Source of the DNA: Candidatus Bathyarchaeota archaeon
Lineage (GTDB): Archaea; Thermoproteota; Bathyarchaeia; Bathyarchaeales; Bathycorpusculaceae
DNA length: 33,738 bases
Direction: 5' to 3'
Assembly: GCA_025058315.1 (NCBI GenBank)
Contig: JANXET010000014.1
Location: 1-33,738 of the forward strand
Shown in pieces: positions 1 through 8,078 of this stretch; within the stretch, counting starts at the first letter, position 1; the number at the start of each line of letters is the position of its first letter. A program made the translations under genes and the position numbers. Below the pieces are notes generated by a model. It did not search any database, had not been told where the DNA came from, and saw only the letters and a list, made by a program, of their open reading frames with translations.

Positions 1-14
1 GTCTGTATAATTAC

Positions 15-596
15 ATGAAGAGAAGGGGGGTGGAGGATAACGTTGCTGTTTACTATGACAGGAAGGTTATCCATGTCTTAACCGGCGGAGTTGTTGCAGC
101 CATCGTTCCTTTTGTTTTTAAATCGCCTTTACTGCCTTTTACAATGGCCATGCTTTTGGCTCTGCTTCTTTACATTCCCCACAAGATGGGTAAGCTTCTC
201 TACTGGTTTCAAACAAAGGACAATGCCTATGAGGTTTCCTTCTGCATAATGTGGGGCGGCGTTTTAACTTTAGGCTGGTTTGTTTCAGGCGGCAACTTCT
301 GGTATGGAGTTCTACCAGTAATATTCATGTCGGTGGGCGACGCTATCACGGGAATCGTGCGCAATGTTCTCTACAAGCGTAGAACAAAGTCCTGGTGGGG
401 CAATCTTGCAATGGCATCCTTTTCTATACCTTTAGGCGCAGTTCTCGGAGTTGCAGGCATAATCGCCGGTACAGTGGCATCCGTCGTTGAACATTTTGAG
501 GCTAACCCGATAGATGATAATGTAACTGTGCCCCTTTCATCATTCATAATTTTGGTGCTTGCTAAGTTCTGGGCACCTTGGATGCTGGTTTTTTAA
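15..596 (+). CDS. Dolichol/phytol kinase-like CTP-dependent membrane protein, possibly 5'-truncated
   Basis: The product is a polytopic membrane protein resembling the SEC59/phytol kinase/phosphatidate cytidylyltransferase-like group, which phosphorylates polyprenols or related lipid alcohols with CTP. Supporting motifs are RKVIHVLTGG near the N-terminus, a GDAITGIVRN motif near residue 107, the following basic KRRTKSWWGN stretch, and the AGTVASVVEHFE and DDNVTVPL segments near the C-terminus. These are spread over about five or six hydrophobic segments. The frame has no stop between base 3 and the ATG at 15, so the gene may start further left, outside the window; larger members carry extra N-terminal membrane segments. 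The substrate cannot be read from the sequence. The general family is fairly secure, the exact reaction is not. Confidence 0.7.
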   Translation: MKRRGVEDNVAVYYDRKVIHVLTGGVVAAIVPFVFKSPLLPFTMAMLLALLLYIPHKMGKLLYWFQTKDNAYEVSFCIMWGGVLTLGWFVSGGNFWYGVLPVIFMSVGDAITGIVRNVLYKRRTKSWWGNLAMASFSIPLGAVLGVAGIIAGTVASVVEHFEANPIDDNVTVPLSSFIILVLAKFWAPWMLVF

Positions 597-609
597 GCGC
601 CAGGCTTTT

Positions 610-819
610 TCAGTCCTCTTTTGCAAAGGATTTTCTAATCACGATGTAGAGAAGCAGGCATATGAACACGATTAAACCGCCTATGAATGCTCCTGTGGCT
701 AAAGTGAGAAGCTGATTCCTCGCAACCTCTTCTGCTGTTTGAAGGGATAAAAGTGCAGAGTAGAATGCCAGAAAAACAAACAGAATGATAAGCACGGCCA
801 TAACGGTTTCAGCTTTCAT
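610..819 (-). CDS. Small two-pass membrane protein, unknown function
   Basis: This is a protein of about 69 residues with two hydrophobic segments (roughly residues 5-25 and 43-63), a short polar loop between them (TAEEVARNQ) and a charged tail ending KSFAKED. I do not recognise the family. The frame can also start at a GTG at 855, which adds 12 residues. A TATA-like element at about 881-888 (minus strand) would place transcription start near 858, so a nearly leaderless GTG start is possible. I prefer the ATG at 819 because a purine-rich GGTTGAAGG lies upstream and the protein then begins MKAETVMAV. It is convergent with the kinase-like gene, with 13 bases between the two stops. Confidence 0.5.
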   Translation of the reverse strand: MKAETVMAVLIILFVFLAFYSALLSLQTAEEVARNQLLTLATGAFIGGLIVFICLLLYIVIRKSFAKED

Positions 820-921
820 GGCTAAAGCCTTCAACCTTACCGGTGCGAGGAGCACACAAAAATACTTGCATATTTTAAATATTTATAACTTTTACTTTTT
901 ATAACTAATGAATATCTAGCC

Positions 922-1362
922 TCATTTCTCCTTGTTTTTTATGGCATTAAGGCTTTTCTGTATTATCCAGCTGCTTGATTGAATTTTTCCTCCACCAACT
1001 CCATAAACTATTTCGATGCCGAGTCTCCGACAAGTTTCAACTTCACCTTTAGGCATGTTTTCTGATGTTCTGTCACCGCCCTTAGCGTAAATGCTTGGCT
1101 TAACCATCTCGATTATCGACTCCATCGTTAGATTGCAATTTTCAGGGCACACTATAACCTCATCTATGTACTTTATGCTCTCCAGTATCGCCTTCCGATC
1201 CTCAAGCGGCATGAAGCAGTAACCCTTCTTTTTAACGCAACACTCGTCCCTGTGGACTAGAACCACAAGCCTGTCGCCTAAAGCTTTAGCCTCTCTGAAC
1301 AGGCTTATGTGCCCGCGGTGAGGTGGATCAAAAAATCCGCCTGTGAGAACAACCTGCAACAC
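922..1362 (-). CDS. Cytidylyltransferase-like nucleotidyltransferase (HxGH family)
   Basis: A 146-residue single-domain nucleotidyltransferase of the superfamily that includes glycerol-3-phosphate cytidylyltransferase, RfaE2 and archaeal FAD synthase RibL. The N-terminus has the nucleotide-binding GGFFDPPHRGH motif (HRGH is the HxGH signature). YAKGGDRTSENMP near residue 92 resembles the GGD motif of the heptose-phosphate and FAD synthase relatives, and IQSSSWII near residue 127 matches the ISSSxII motif. It would transfer AMP or CMP from the nucleotide triphosphate to a phosphorylated substrate. Substrate choice (FMN, sugar phosphate or other) cannot be decided here. The start is a GTG four bases after GGAGG; a TTG one codon later is equally well placed. 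It stands alone on the minus strand. Confidence 0.75.
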   Translation of the reverse strand: MLQVVLTGGFFDPPHRGHISLFREAKALGDRLVVLVHRDECCVKKKGYCFMPLEDRKAILESIKYIDEVIVCPENCNLTMESIIEMVKPSIYAKGGDRTSENMPKGEVETCRRLGIEIVYGVGGGKIQSSSWIIQKSLNAIKNKEK

Positions 1363-1458
1363 GAAGCCTCCAACAGTACATCAGTTTGGTTTAAAAAGCA
1401 TTGACAAGCATTTTAATTTTTTGCCAAATTACCCTCTAAGACTTTTAGCGGAGGCTAC

Positions 1459-1534
1459 TGGTGGACCGGGCGGGATTTGAACCCGCGACTTCCGCCGTGC
1501 GAGGGCGGCGTTCATACCACTGAACTACCGGCCC
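1459..1534 (-). tRNA. tRNA-Ala (anticodon CGC), CCA encoded
   Basis: On the minus strand the sequence folds as a full cloverleaf. The acceptor stem GGGCCGG pairs with CCGGTCC and includes G3:U70, the hallmark identity pair of tRNA-Ala. The D arm is GTTC/GAAC, the anticodon stem CCGCC/GGCGG encloses loop CTCGCAC giving anticodon CGC (codon GCG), and the T arm GCGGG/CCCGC encloses TTCAAAT. The discriminator is A (base 1462) and CCA is encoded at 1459-1461. No intron is present. A TATA-like TCTAAATG lies about 28 bases upstream (near 1560-1567). Confidence 0.95.
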
Positions 1535-1647
1535 TTCATGTGGAAAAGGTCTCACTAAAACATTTAGAGGTTTCGTTCAATTTTATGGAGGATATATGCA
1601 GTAAATGTGAGGCCGGGTTTATTATGGTGTGTTTCCGCGTTTGTAGG

Positions 1648-1854
1648 CTACTTTTGGTTTTTGAATTTTTGTGAGGCGGGCTCGCCTCCTATGCCCCAAT
1701 GGGTCTTCGGAACCTCATGCACCACTACTTCTACGGCGTGCTTCGGAATGTCTAAATCCTCGAAAACCTTAGTGATTTCTTCAATGATTCGTTTCGCCTT
1801 CTCCTCGCCTATTCCTTCCCAAACATGCACATGAACTATGGGTATAACATTCAC
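1648..1854 (-). CDS. 4-oxalocrotonate tautomerase family protein with unusual start
   Basis: A small tautomerase-fold protein of about 65 residues. The PIVHVHVWEG strand, the following amphipathic helix and the C-terminal THWGIGGEPAS match 4-oxalocrotonate tautomerase, whose members use an N-terminal proline (Pro1, exposed after Met removal) as catalytic base. Here that proline is the fifth codon if the GTG at 1852-1854 is used, preceded by Asn, Val and Ile. The codon right before the proline is ATA (1843-1845), and a GGTGA Shine-Dalgarno-like sequence (1850... to 1855 on the minus strand) sits five bases ahead of that ATA but overlaps the GTG. Either translation starts at ATA, or the proline is buried in a short extension and chemistry is altered. 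A TATA-like AGATTTATC lies near 1880-1888. Confidence 0.8.
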   Translation of the reverse strand: MNVIPIVHVHVWEGIGEEKAKRIIEEITKVFEDLDIPKHAVEVVVHEVPKTHWGIGGEPASQKFKNQK

Positions 1855-1932
1855 CGTGACAAAAAATGGGCAGGGTATTGATAAATCTTTGCCAAAATCT
1901 AGGCTGTTCAGATTCTGATAATATTGAGGAGA

Positions 1933-4900
1933 CTACTTGATTATGGCTATTTTTAATTTTTTGTCATCCAGCAGATACTCGTGCCACTCCACGCCTACCC
2001 GCGGGACTTCTACATGTAACTGTACGTTTTTAGCTCGGACAAGCTCATTCATCTCCTTAACATGAGGCTGGAGTAAACCTATGCTTTCCAAATCAAGCCC
2101 GGCTACATGTACTGTTTCAAGAATGTCTGTTGGGTTATAGCCCAGTTCCTTCCTCAATGCCTGTATTCTTCGGGCTACATCGCGCATTAAGCCCTCTCCA
2201 AGGAGTTTTTCATCCCTGAAAATATCCAAGTAAACCTTCGTGTCCTTCTCAGCCGCTGCAACCCACTTCCCAAAGGCAGCTTCAGCCTCAACGTTTTCAG
2301 AAGTCTTTGTCAGGTATTCTGCAGTTTTAACGTTTGCAAGCTCAAGGAAAACCTCGTTCAGCCCTTGAAGCGCTGAGCACGTGTTTTCCGGAGCCTGCAC
2401 TATAACCCTTCTAAGCGGCCAGCGCCTCTTAATCTTAGCTGATTGCCTTGCAGCGTTAACTAAGGAGAGGCACTTGAAAAGGGTTTCGAAGTCCTCCTCC
2501 AACTTTGGATCCCTTAATTTTTCATCAGGTTTAGGCCATGCTTCGAAGTTCACCGATTCGGATAGTGAGGGGTCAAGTTTTCTGTAGACCTTCTGATACA
2601 GCGCCTCACTCAGGAAGGGTGTTATAGGGTTAAAAAGCAGAACCAAGGTTTTCAGCACATGCCAGAGGCATGCGTAGATAGCTAATCGCCTGTTAAGGGT
2701 TTCAGGATCATCGGTCCAGAGCTCCTTACGGATCATAGGTATATATAGCCGGCTTATTATTTCCACTGTGAAGTCCTCGATTATCCCAAGCGCTGTGTTA
2801 AATTCGCATCTTTCCAGCTTCGCCGTGTACTCTGTGACGGCTTTCTGAAGCTTTGACAGCAGCCACATGTCAGCTTTCCTTAGGAGCCCATTTGTTCTCG
2901 CCCATTCAAGCTTATGCCTCTGCGGGTTAAAATTATCGTATTCGGCGTTTTGTATGAAGAATTTGTGCAGGTGGTAAAGCGTTGAAAGCACTTGGTATGG
3001 GCGACGGTTCATCTCATTCAAGTCGAAGTTCATAAAGTCTATTGGCGAGCATTTCCACAGCATGTAGAATCTGCAGACATCCGCCGAGACCTGCTTAATG
3101 AGCTTGTTGACTTCTATAATGTTTCCTAGGCTTTTACTCATCTTTCGGCCCTTTGCATCCTGGGTTAGCCCCTGGAAAAGGAATGCCTTGTATGGAGCTT
3201 CAGGCTTACCGGTCAGTATAACATGCTCCAGCAGAAGTGAGTTAGCCCATCCTCTTGTCTGGTCTATGCCTTCTGTTAGAAATTCAACAGGCACATACTT
3301 CTGAAATTCTTCATCTGTGAATCTTGCATAGGGGGATGCGCCGCTATTATGCCACGTATCAAGCACGAAAGGTTCCCTTCGCATTATGCCGCCGCATTTT
3401 TCGCATTTTATTTGAATGCGATCTATCCACGGTTTGTGAAGCTCAAAGTGTCCGGCAGGTTTATCTATCGCTTTTTCAAGAAGTTCCTTCTTGCTTGATA
3501 TGAATGTTTTTGACTTACATTTTTCGCAGACCCATATGGGCAGAGGCGCACCCCAAACGCGCTCTCTAGATATACACCAGGGCTTACCCTCCTTTAGGAA
3601 CGAGATGAAGCGGTTCTTCGGAGGTTCGAAGAAGTATTCGACTTTATCCGCCGCCTCTAAGATCAGCCTATTTATCCTATCGGTTCTAAGGAAGTACTCT
3701 CTTCGAGCTAACCATATGAGCCTGTGATGCGAGCGCCAGCATGTTGGATACTCGTGTCTTATTGTTTTGACCTGGACAAGCAGTCCTCTTCTGCGCAGTT
3801 CCTCTATGACCAGGGTGTCAGCTTCTCTGGCGAATACTCCGCTGAAGAACCCAGCTTCCCCTGTGAATTTTACGTCATCGTCGAAGGGCGCGAATATCGG
3901 CACGTTCCTTTTAATCGCCGCTTGAAAGTCTTCTTCACCGTTTCCTGGCGAGAGATGTACAACACCAGAAGCCGTGTTAACGTCAACAAAGTCCTCGCAG
4001 ACCACTGTGTGCACGGTTGGATATTTGTCCAGTTCAGCTTGCTTTGGAATAAGGTCCTTGAATGGGTAATCGTACTTTAGCCCCTCAAGGCCTTTGCCAT
4101 TAACCGTCTCGAGAACCGTGTACTTCTCTATGCCCAGCTCCTGCATTACAGGTTCTACACGCTGCTGAACTATTATCCACTTTTCATCGCCCACCTGAAC
4201 CTTAGCATACTCGGCATCAGGATGAACTGCAAGCATTAGGTCGGTCACGAGGGTGAAGGGCATGGTTGTCCATACCAGGAAGTACAGGTCGGGATAGCCT
4301 GCGACTTTGAATTTGAAATAAAGCGAGGGATCCTCAACTTCCTTGTAGGAGCCTTCATATCCCACTTCAGCGCTGCTTAGGCTGGTTTGACAGCCTGGAC
4401 AGTAAGCCACCACATAGTAGCCTTCCTCCAGGAGCCCCTGTTCCCATGCTCGCTTTAGATACTGCCATTCCCTTTCTATGTACTCATCCAAGTATGTCCA
4501 GTATGCCTTTTTTTGATCCATGAATATGCCGAGGTTTCTGTCGGCTTCAACCCATTCTTTATGATAACGCATAATCGTCTTCTTGCATTCTTCAACGAAG
4601 CGTTCTTCACCCACCTTTTCGATTAGTTCCCGCTTGTTCTTAACGCCGAGGATTTTCTCGACCTCAAGCTCCACTGGTAAGCCTTGGCAGTCCCAACCAG
4701 CCCAGAATGGCATAAAATAGCCCTGCATGCTTCTCCATCGATAACGCAGGTCCTTTATCACGCGGCCGCGGGCATGCCCCACATGCGGTATGCCATTAAG
4801 CGTAGGTGGCCCCTCAACCCACCCGCAAAGGCCAACGTTATTCTTCATTCTAAGCTCTGCAAGTTTCTCTTTTACTCGGTTCTTCTCCCAGAAATCTCTG

Positions 4901-4977
4901 ATTTCTCTTTCAATTTCAAGCGGGCGATACTCAGGACTTAAGTTTGGGTTAGAATCAGCTTGGAATTTGGCGGTCAC
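1933..4977 (-). CDS. ileS: Isoleucyl-tRNA synthetase
   Basis: A class I aminoacyl-tRNA synthetase of 1014 residues that charges tRNA-Ile. The HIGH motif appears as HVGH near residue 65 after GPPTLNGIP, and KMSKSLGN near residue 612. The WAGWDCQGLPVE segment and the large editing (CP1) insertion between the halves of the Rossmann fold distinguish it from ValRS and LeuRS. Two CxxC pairs near residues 487 (CEKCKSK) and 526 (CEKCGG) form a zinc-binding element typical of the archaeal/eukaryotic-like form. The C-terminal anticodon-binding domain is complete. The start is a GTG; a nearby ATG seven bases upstream is out of frame. A TATA-like element lies at about 5021-5033, giving a short leader. 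The gene is transcribed alone, divergent from the ABC operon. Confidence 0.97.
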   Translation of the reverse strand: MTAKFQADSNPNLSPEYRPLEIEREIRDFWEKNRVKEKLAELRMKNNVGLCGWVEGPPTLNGIPHVGHARGRVIKDLRYRWRSMQGYFMPFWAGWDCQGLPVELEVEKILGVKNKRELIEKVGEERFVEECKKTIMRYHKEWVEADRNLGIFMDQKKAYWTYLDEYIEREWQYLKRAWEQGLLEEGYYVVAYCPGCQTSLSSAEVGYEGSYKEVEDPSLYFKFKVAGYPDLYFLVWTTMPFTLVTDLMLAVHPDAEYAKVQVGDEKWIIVQQRVEPVMQELGIEKYTVLETVNGKGLEGLKYDYPFKDLIPKQAELDKYPTVHTVVCEDFVDVNTASGVVHLSPGNGEEDFQAAIKRNVPIFAPFDDDVKFTGEAGFFSGVFAREADTLVIEELRRRGLLVQVKTIRHEYPTCWRSHHRLIWLARREYFLRTDRINRLILEAADKVEYFFEPPKNRFISFLKEGKPWCISRERVWGAPLPIWVCEKCKSKTFISSKKELLEKAIDKPAGHFELHKPWIDRIQIKCEKCGGIMRREPFVLDTWHNSGASPYARFTDEEFQKYVPVEFLTEGIDQTRGWANSLLLEHVILTGKPEAPYKAFLFQGLTQDAKGRKMSKSLGNIIEVNKLIKQVSADVCRFYMLWKCSPIDFMNFDLNEMNRRPYQVLSTLYHLHKFFIQNAEYDNFNPQRHKLEWARTNGLLRKADMWLLSKLQKAVTEYTAKLERCEFNTALGIIEDFTVEIISRLYIPMIRKELWTDDPETLNRRLAIYACLWHVLKTLVLLFNPITPFLSEALYQKVYRKLDPSLSESVNFEAWPKPDEKLRDPKLEEDFETLFKCLSLVNAARQSAKIKRRWPLRRVIVQAPENTCSALQGLNEVFLELANVKTAEYLTKTSENVEAEAAFGKWVAAAEKDTKVYLDIFRDEKLLGEGLMRDVARRIQALRKELGYNPTDILETVHVAGLDLESIGLLQPHVKEMNELVRAKNVQLHVEVPRVGVEWHEYLLDDKKLKIAIIK

Positions 4978-5020
4978 CTTTCATCCCGTGACACCCGCAA
5001 ATACACACAATACAAACCCA

Positions 5021-5033
5021 GCTAAATATAACC
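5021..5033 (-). promoter_or_regulatory. Likely TATA box of ileS
   Basis: On the minus strand the sequence reads GGTTATATTTAGC, an AT-rich block in a more mixed region, placed so that transcription would begin near base 5000, about 20-25 bases ahead of the GTG start of ileS. This is inference from archaeal promoter geometry. Confidence 0.45.
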
Positions 5034-5193
5034 TTTGCCCACAACTCATTCCACGCGAGCATAATTAAAAGCCTTTAAAGCAGGATTTCCACATTCTCCA
5101 TGGATATTCAGGGATTTGAATAACTTATAGCAAGCATTATATACGGCTGTTTACAGATTCTCCTATACGATTTATAGATGAACGATTTTGTTA

Positions 5194-5940
5194 ATGAAAA
5201 TATCAGCAATATTAATAGAAGATGTTGTTAAAAAATTTGAAGATGTTGTCGCGGTGAACGGTGTCAGTTTAAAAGTTGCAAAGGGAGAACTTTTTGGTTT
5301 ACTTGGACCTAACGGCGCAGGCAAAACCACAACCGTTAACATTCTATGCGGATTAATAAAACCCACAAGCGGCCAGGTCATGGTAGGCGGACATGACGTA
5401 TGCAAAGAAAACGCAAAAGTTAAGGAACTAATAGGCGTATGCCCGCAGGAAACGGCGGTCTACCCGTACCTTACAGGTGTAGAAAACGTGGATCTTTTCG
5501 GAAATCTCTATGCCCTTGATAGAAGAACATTAAGGTCTAGGCGCGACATGCTTCTTGAAAAGATGGGGCTTACGCAAGATGCAAAAAGAAGGGTTGAGGA
5601 GTATAGCGGCGGGATGAAGCGCAGGTTAAGCCTCACTATGGCGTTAATTCATGACCCGCAAATAGTATTCTTAGACGAACCCACAGTCGGAATGGATCCG
5701 CAGTCGAGGCGCGTCGTCTAGGATTTTATGACGGAGCTGAAGAAGCAGGAAAAAACAATCTTCTTAACCACGCACTACATGGAGGAGGCTGAAGCGCTCT
5801 GTGATCGCATCGGCATAATTGACCATGGAAAACTCATCGCGTTAGACTCGCCAAAGGAATTGATCTCGAAAAATGACGTAAGTAACTTGGAGGAAGTCTT
5901 CATCAAATTAACTGGGCGGAGGATAAGGGAGGAACTATAG
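5194..5940 (+). pseudogene. ABC-2 exporter ATP-binding subunit interrupted by an in-frame TAG
   Basis: The frame encodes a DrrA-like ABC ATPase of about 248 residues, but codon 176 (5719-5721) is TAG. Before it are Walker A (GPNGAGKTT, residues 38-46), the signature YSGGMKRRLSL, Walker B and D-loop (IVFLDEPTVGMDPQSRR). After it, in the same frame, come the H-loop ([17 protein letters not shown]) and the usual [12 protein letters not shown]-terminus. Homologues normally have tryptophan at the stop position (RRxxWDF), so a single TGG to TAG change explains it. The rest shows no other lesion, which points to a very recent nonsense mutation, a sequence error or readthrough. The upstream half can also start at TTG 5188; ATG 5194 is preferred. 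The permease gene follows after 3 bases. Confidence 0.85.
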
Positions 5941-5943
5941 GAA

Positions 5944-7101
5944 TTGAAGTTTCAGAGAGTTTCTGCATTAGCTAAGAAGGAGCTGAAAAAGACTTTTAGG
6001 GAGCCAGCTGTGCTTTTCATGATTTTTCTTTTCCCAATCGTCTTTGTACTGGCCTTCGGCGCTTCCTTTGGAGGTCTAGGATCCGGACAGCCCACGTACG
6101 CCATAGGCGTAGTAAACCTAGACCAAACAAACACAGCGAATCATACTCAATCGTTTATCAACGCGTTGTTAAACATGGAAATATTTAGCATCCGGGTTTA
6201 TGCTGACAACAAGACAGCCCAAATTGACCTATCTCAGGGAAAGACCCAGGCAGTTATAGTTATCCCAGGCACTTTCAGCCAAAGCTTGGCCTCCTACCAA
6301 GCAGCACCTGAGAATCCAAGCTTATGGGTCAACTCAACTGTTTTGATTTATGTTGACAAGGGCTCTATTACAGCAACTCAAGCTGTGCCACCTATAATCC
6401 AGCAAGTTCTAAACGCACTTGCAGACCAGACTGCGCAGCAAGATTTAACCCCGATAAGTATGCAGATTGCCTCATTAGTGGAGACGAAGCCACTTTCCAC
6501 CTTCGAGTTCATGGCGCCCGGCATGTTTACGTTTGCATCAATTTTCATAATAATGATGGTTGCACAGGCATTCACACAAGATCACGAAAATGGCATGATG
6601 AAAAGAATACGGACAACCACAATAACTCCAGCGGAGTTTATGACAAGCCAAATCCTGTCATACATGCTTATACCTCTAATTCAAGCAGTAATCGTCTTCG
6701 CCGCAACCTATGTCATGGGATTCAGGCCGAACGTAGACTTTGCGGCATACGCACTAGCCTTCACGCTTGTGTTGATTTTTTCCCTATCAAATGTGGGCTT
6801 CGGTTTAATCACTGCAACAATCGCCAAAACATCCAGCGCAGCCACAGGGCTATCCTTTCTCTTCGTGCTGCCTCAGTTATTTCTAGGAACGTTCGTCGGC
6901 GCCTCACTTTCCTCTACAGCCCAGATAGCGGGCAAATTTGTGCCAAGCTACTATGTTACAGACGCCTTGACATCTCTTTTCTTGAGAGAAGCACCTGTTA
7001 CAAGCTCAAACATAATAGTGGATGCTGTTGTCATTTCAATCTCGTGCATAGCCATTTTATTGATAGGCATAATCCTATATGCAAAATACTACAAAATCTA
7101 A
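5944..7101 (+). CDS. ABC-2 type transporter permease
   Basis: A 385-residue ABC-2 membrane subunit, partner of the ATPase directly upstream. The layout is the standard one for the family: a cytoplasmic KKELKKTFREP stretch and first membrane helix at about residues 20-45, a long extracytoplasmic domain (about 45-195), and five further membrane helices to the C-terminus, including the DHENGMMKRIRTTTITPAEF cytoplasmic loop near residue 212. Proteins of this type export drugs, lipids or other hydrophobic compounds; the substrate is unknown. The start is TTG, with a GGGAGG block in the end of the ATPase gene 11 bases upstream, implying one transcript. The gene is intact although its ATPase partner carries a stop. 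Confidence 0.88.
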   Translation: MKFQRVSALAKKELKKTFREPAVLFMIFLFPIVFVLAFGASFGGLGSGQPTYAIGVVNLDQTNTANHTQSFINALLNMEIFSIRVYADNKTAQIDLSQGKTQAVIVIPGTFSQSLASYQAAPENPSLWVNSTVLIYVDKGSITATQAVPPIIQQVLNALADQTAQQDLTPISMQIASLVETKPLSTFEFMAPGMFTFASIFIIMMVAQAFTQDHENGMMKRIRTTTITPAEFMTSQILSYMLIPLIQAVIVFAATYVMGFRPNVDFAAYALAFTLVLIFSLSNVGFGLITATIAKTSSAATGLSFLFVLPQLFLGTFVGASLSSTAQIAGKFVPSYYVTDALTSLFLREAPVTSSNIIVDAVVISISCIAILLIGIILYAKYYKI

Positions 7102-7253
7102 CCTCAAAACACTGCATGAACTAATAAAACACGAGTATCTGTTCTTGAAAGGTTGATTTTGAAGCGGTTATCAGCGTGAAAGTGAAGGAACGACTGGTTA
7201 AAATGCGCTTAAAGCTAAATTCAACAAGTTAAAGGGAGTTAACGTATTCAGAT

Positions 7254-8078
7254 TCATTCTACCGGGATTTTCTTTCCGTTGAAGTCGCGTCTCCAAAATC
7301 CAAACTCGTCAACAATATTCCTCAGCTGGTTTGTGTTAAAGACCGGGCCGTCCTTGCATACGCGATACCGGCCTATGGTGCAGCTTCCACAAATTCCTAT
7401 AGCGCACCGCATAACGCGCTCCAAGCTGGCTTCTACAGCTATGCCATGCTCTTTAGCTAGGCGAAAGACCTCCAGCATCATTTTTTCAGGTCCACAGGTG
7501 TAAATCATGTCAAAATTTTCTTCTTTGATAAGCTGCCACAGGAGATGTGTGACCAAGCCCTTTGCGCCATAGCTTCCATCTTCGGTTGCAGTTAAAACAT
7601 TTTCTCTTCCACATAATGCATAAAGCTGATCTAGGAATAGAAGCTCCTGCCTCGTTTTTGCGCCTATTGTAAATTTAACCTTAGCTCGTTTGAGCTTAAG
7701 TCTCCTCGCCAAAAAAAGCAGAGGAGCGATTCCCGTTCCGCCACCGACCAAGAGGATTGTACCGCTCCTTTCTGTGAAACTGTTCCCGAATGGCCCGCGA
7801 ACACCCACAATATCGCCAGCCTTCATGCTGTGAAGGGCTTGCGTTGCTTCACCGATTTTTTTAACAGCCACAGACACTGTGGCATTTTTATCCGCTTCAA
7901 GTATGCTTAAAGGTATTTCATCAACACCAGGAACCCACAGCATAAGGAATTGCCCTGGCTTGGCTCTTGCACATAGACTATCCTTAAACGAGAAGGTTTT
8001 TACTGTAGGGCTTTCGATTTTAACGGCTTCTATGCGGGTGGTTCGCAGGCGGCTAACTGCGGTGAGCCAAGCCGACAA
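7254..8078 (-). CDS. pyrK: Dihydroorotate dehydrogenase electron transfer subunit
   Basis: The product carries electrons from the class 1B dihydroorotate dehydrogenase to NAD through FAD and a [2Fe-2S] cluster in pyrimidine synthesis. It has an N-terminal FAD-binding barrel, a nucleotide-binding GGGTGIAPLL motif, a CGPEKMM motif, and a C-terminal cluster-binding segment with spacing C-x4-C-x2-C-x7-C (CAIGICGSC then VC). The start is uncertain: a GTG at 8084 is possible, but GGAAGTGA (8085-8092 on the minus strand) is six bases ahead of a TTG at 8076-8078, so I chose the TTG. This start lies inside the end of pyrD (26-base overlap), so the pair is translationally coupled. Confidence 0.9.
   Translation of the reverse strand: MSAWLTAVSRLRTTRIEAVKIESPTVKTFSFKDSLCARAKPGQFLMLWVPGVDEIPLSILEADKNATVSVAVKKIGEATQALHSMKAGDIVGVRGPFGNSFTERSGTILLVGGGTGIAPLLFLARRLKLKRAKVKFTIGAKTRQELLFLDQLYALCGRENVLTATEDGSYGAKGLVTHLLWQLIKEENFDMIYTCGPEKMMLEVFRLAKEHGIAVEASLERVMRCAIGICGSCTIGRYRVCKDGPVFNTNQLRNIVDEFGFWRRDFNGKKIPVE

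Noticed and set aside
1673-1688. GAGGCG/CGCCTC hairpin near the tautomerase gene
   Set aside because: It falls inside the coding region at the C-terminal GGEPAS codons and is not followed by a T run on the coding strand.
3724-4080. A 118-codon open frame on the plus strand opposite ileS
   Set aside because: It lies entirely antisense to a strongly conserved part of ileS and its product has no recognisable domain; it is a by-product of ileS codon use.
5719-5721. TAG read as pyrrolysine
   Set aside because: The position is normally Trp, many neighbouring genes stop at TAG, and no pyl gene is visible, so recoding is not supported.
7102-7253. Short plus-strand frame (about 18 codons from a GTG) after the ABC permease
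   Set aside because: Too short, with no conserved features or clear translation signal.
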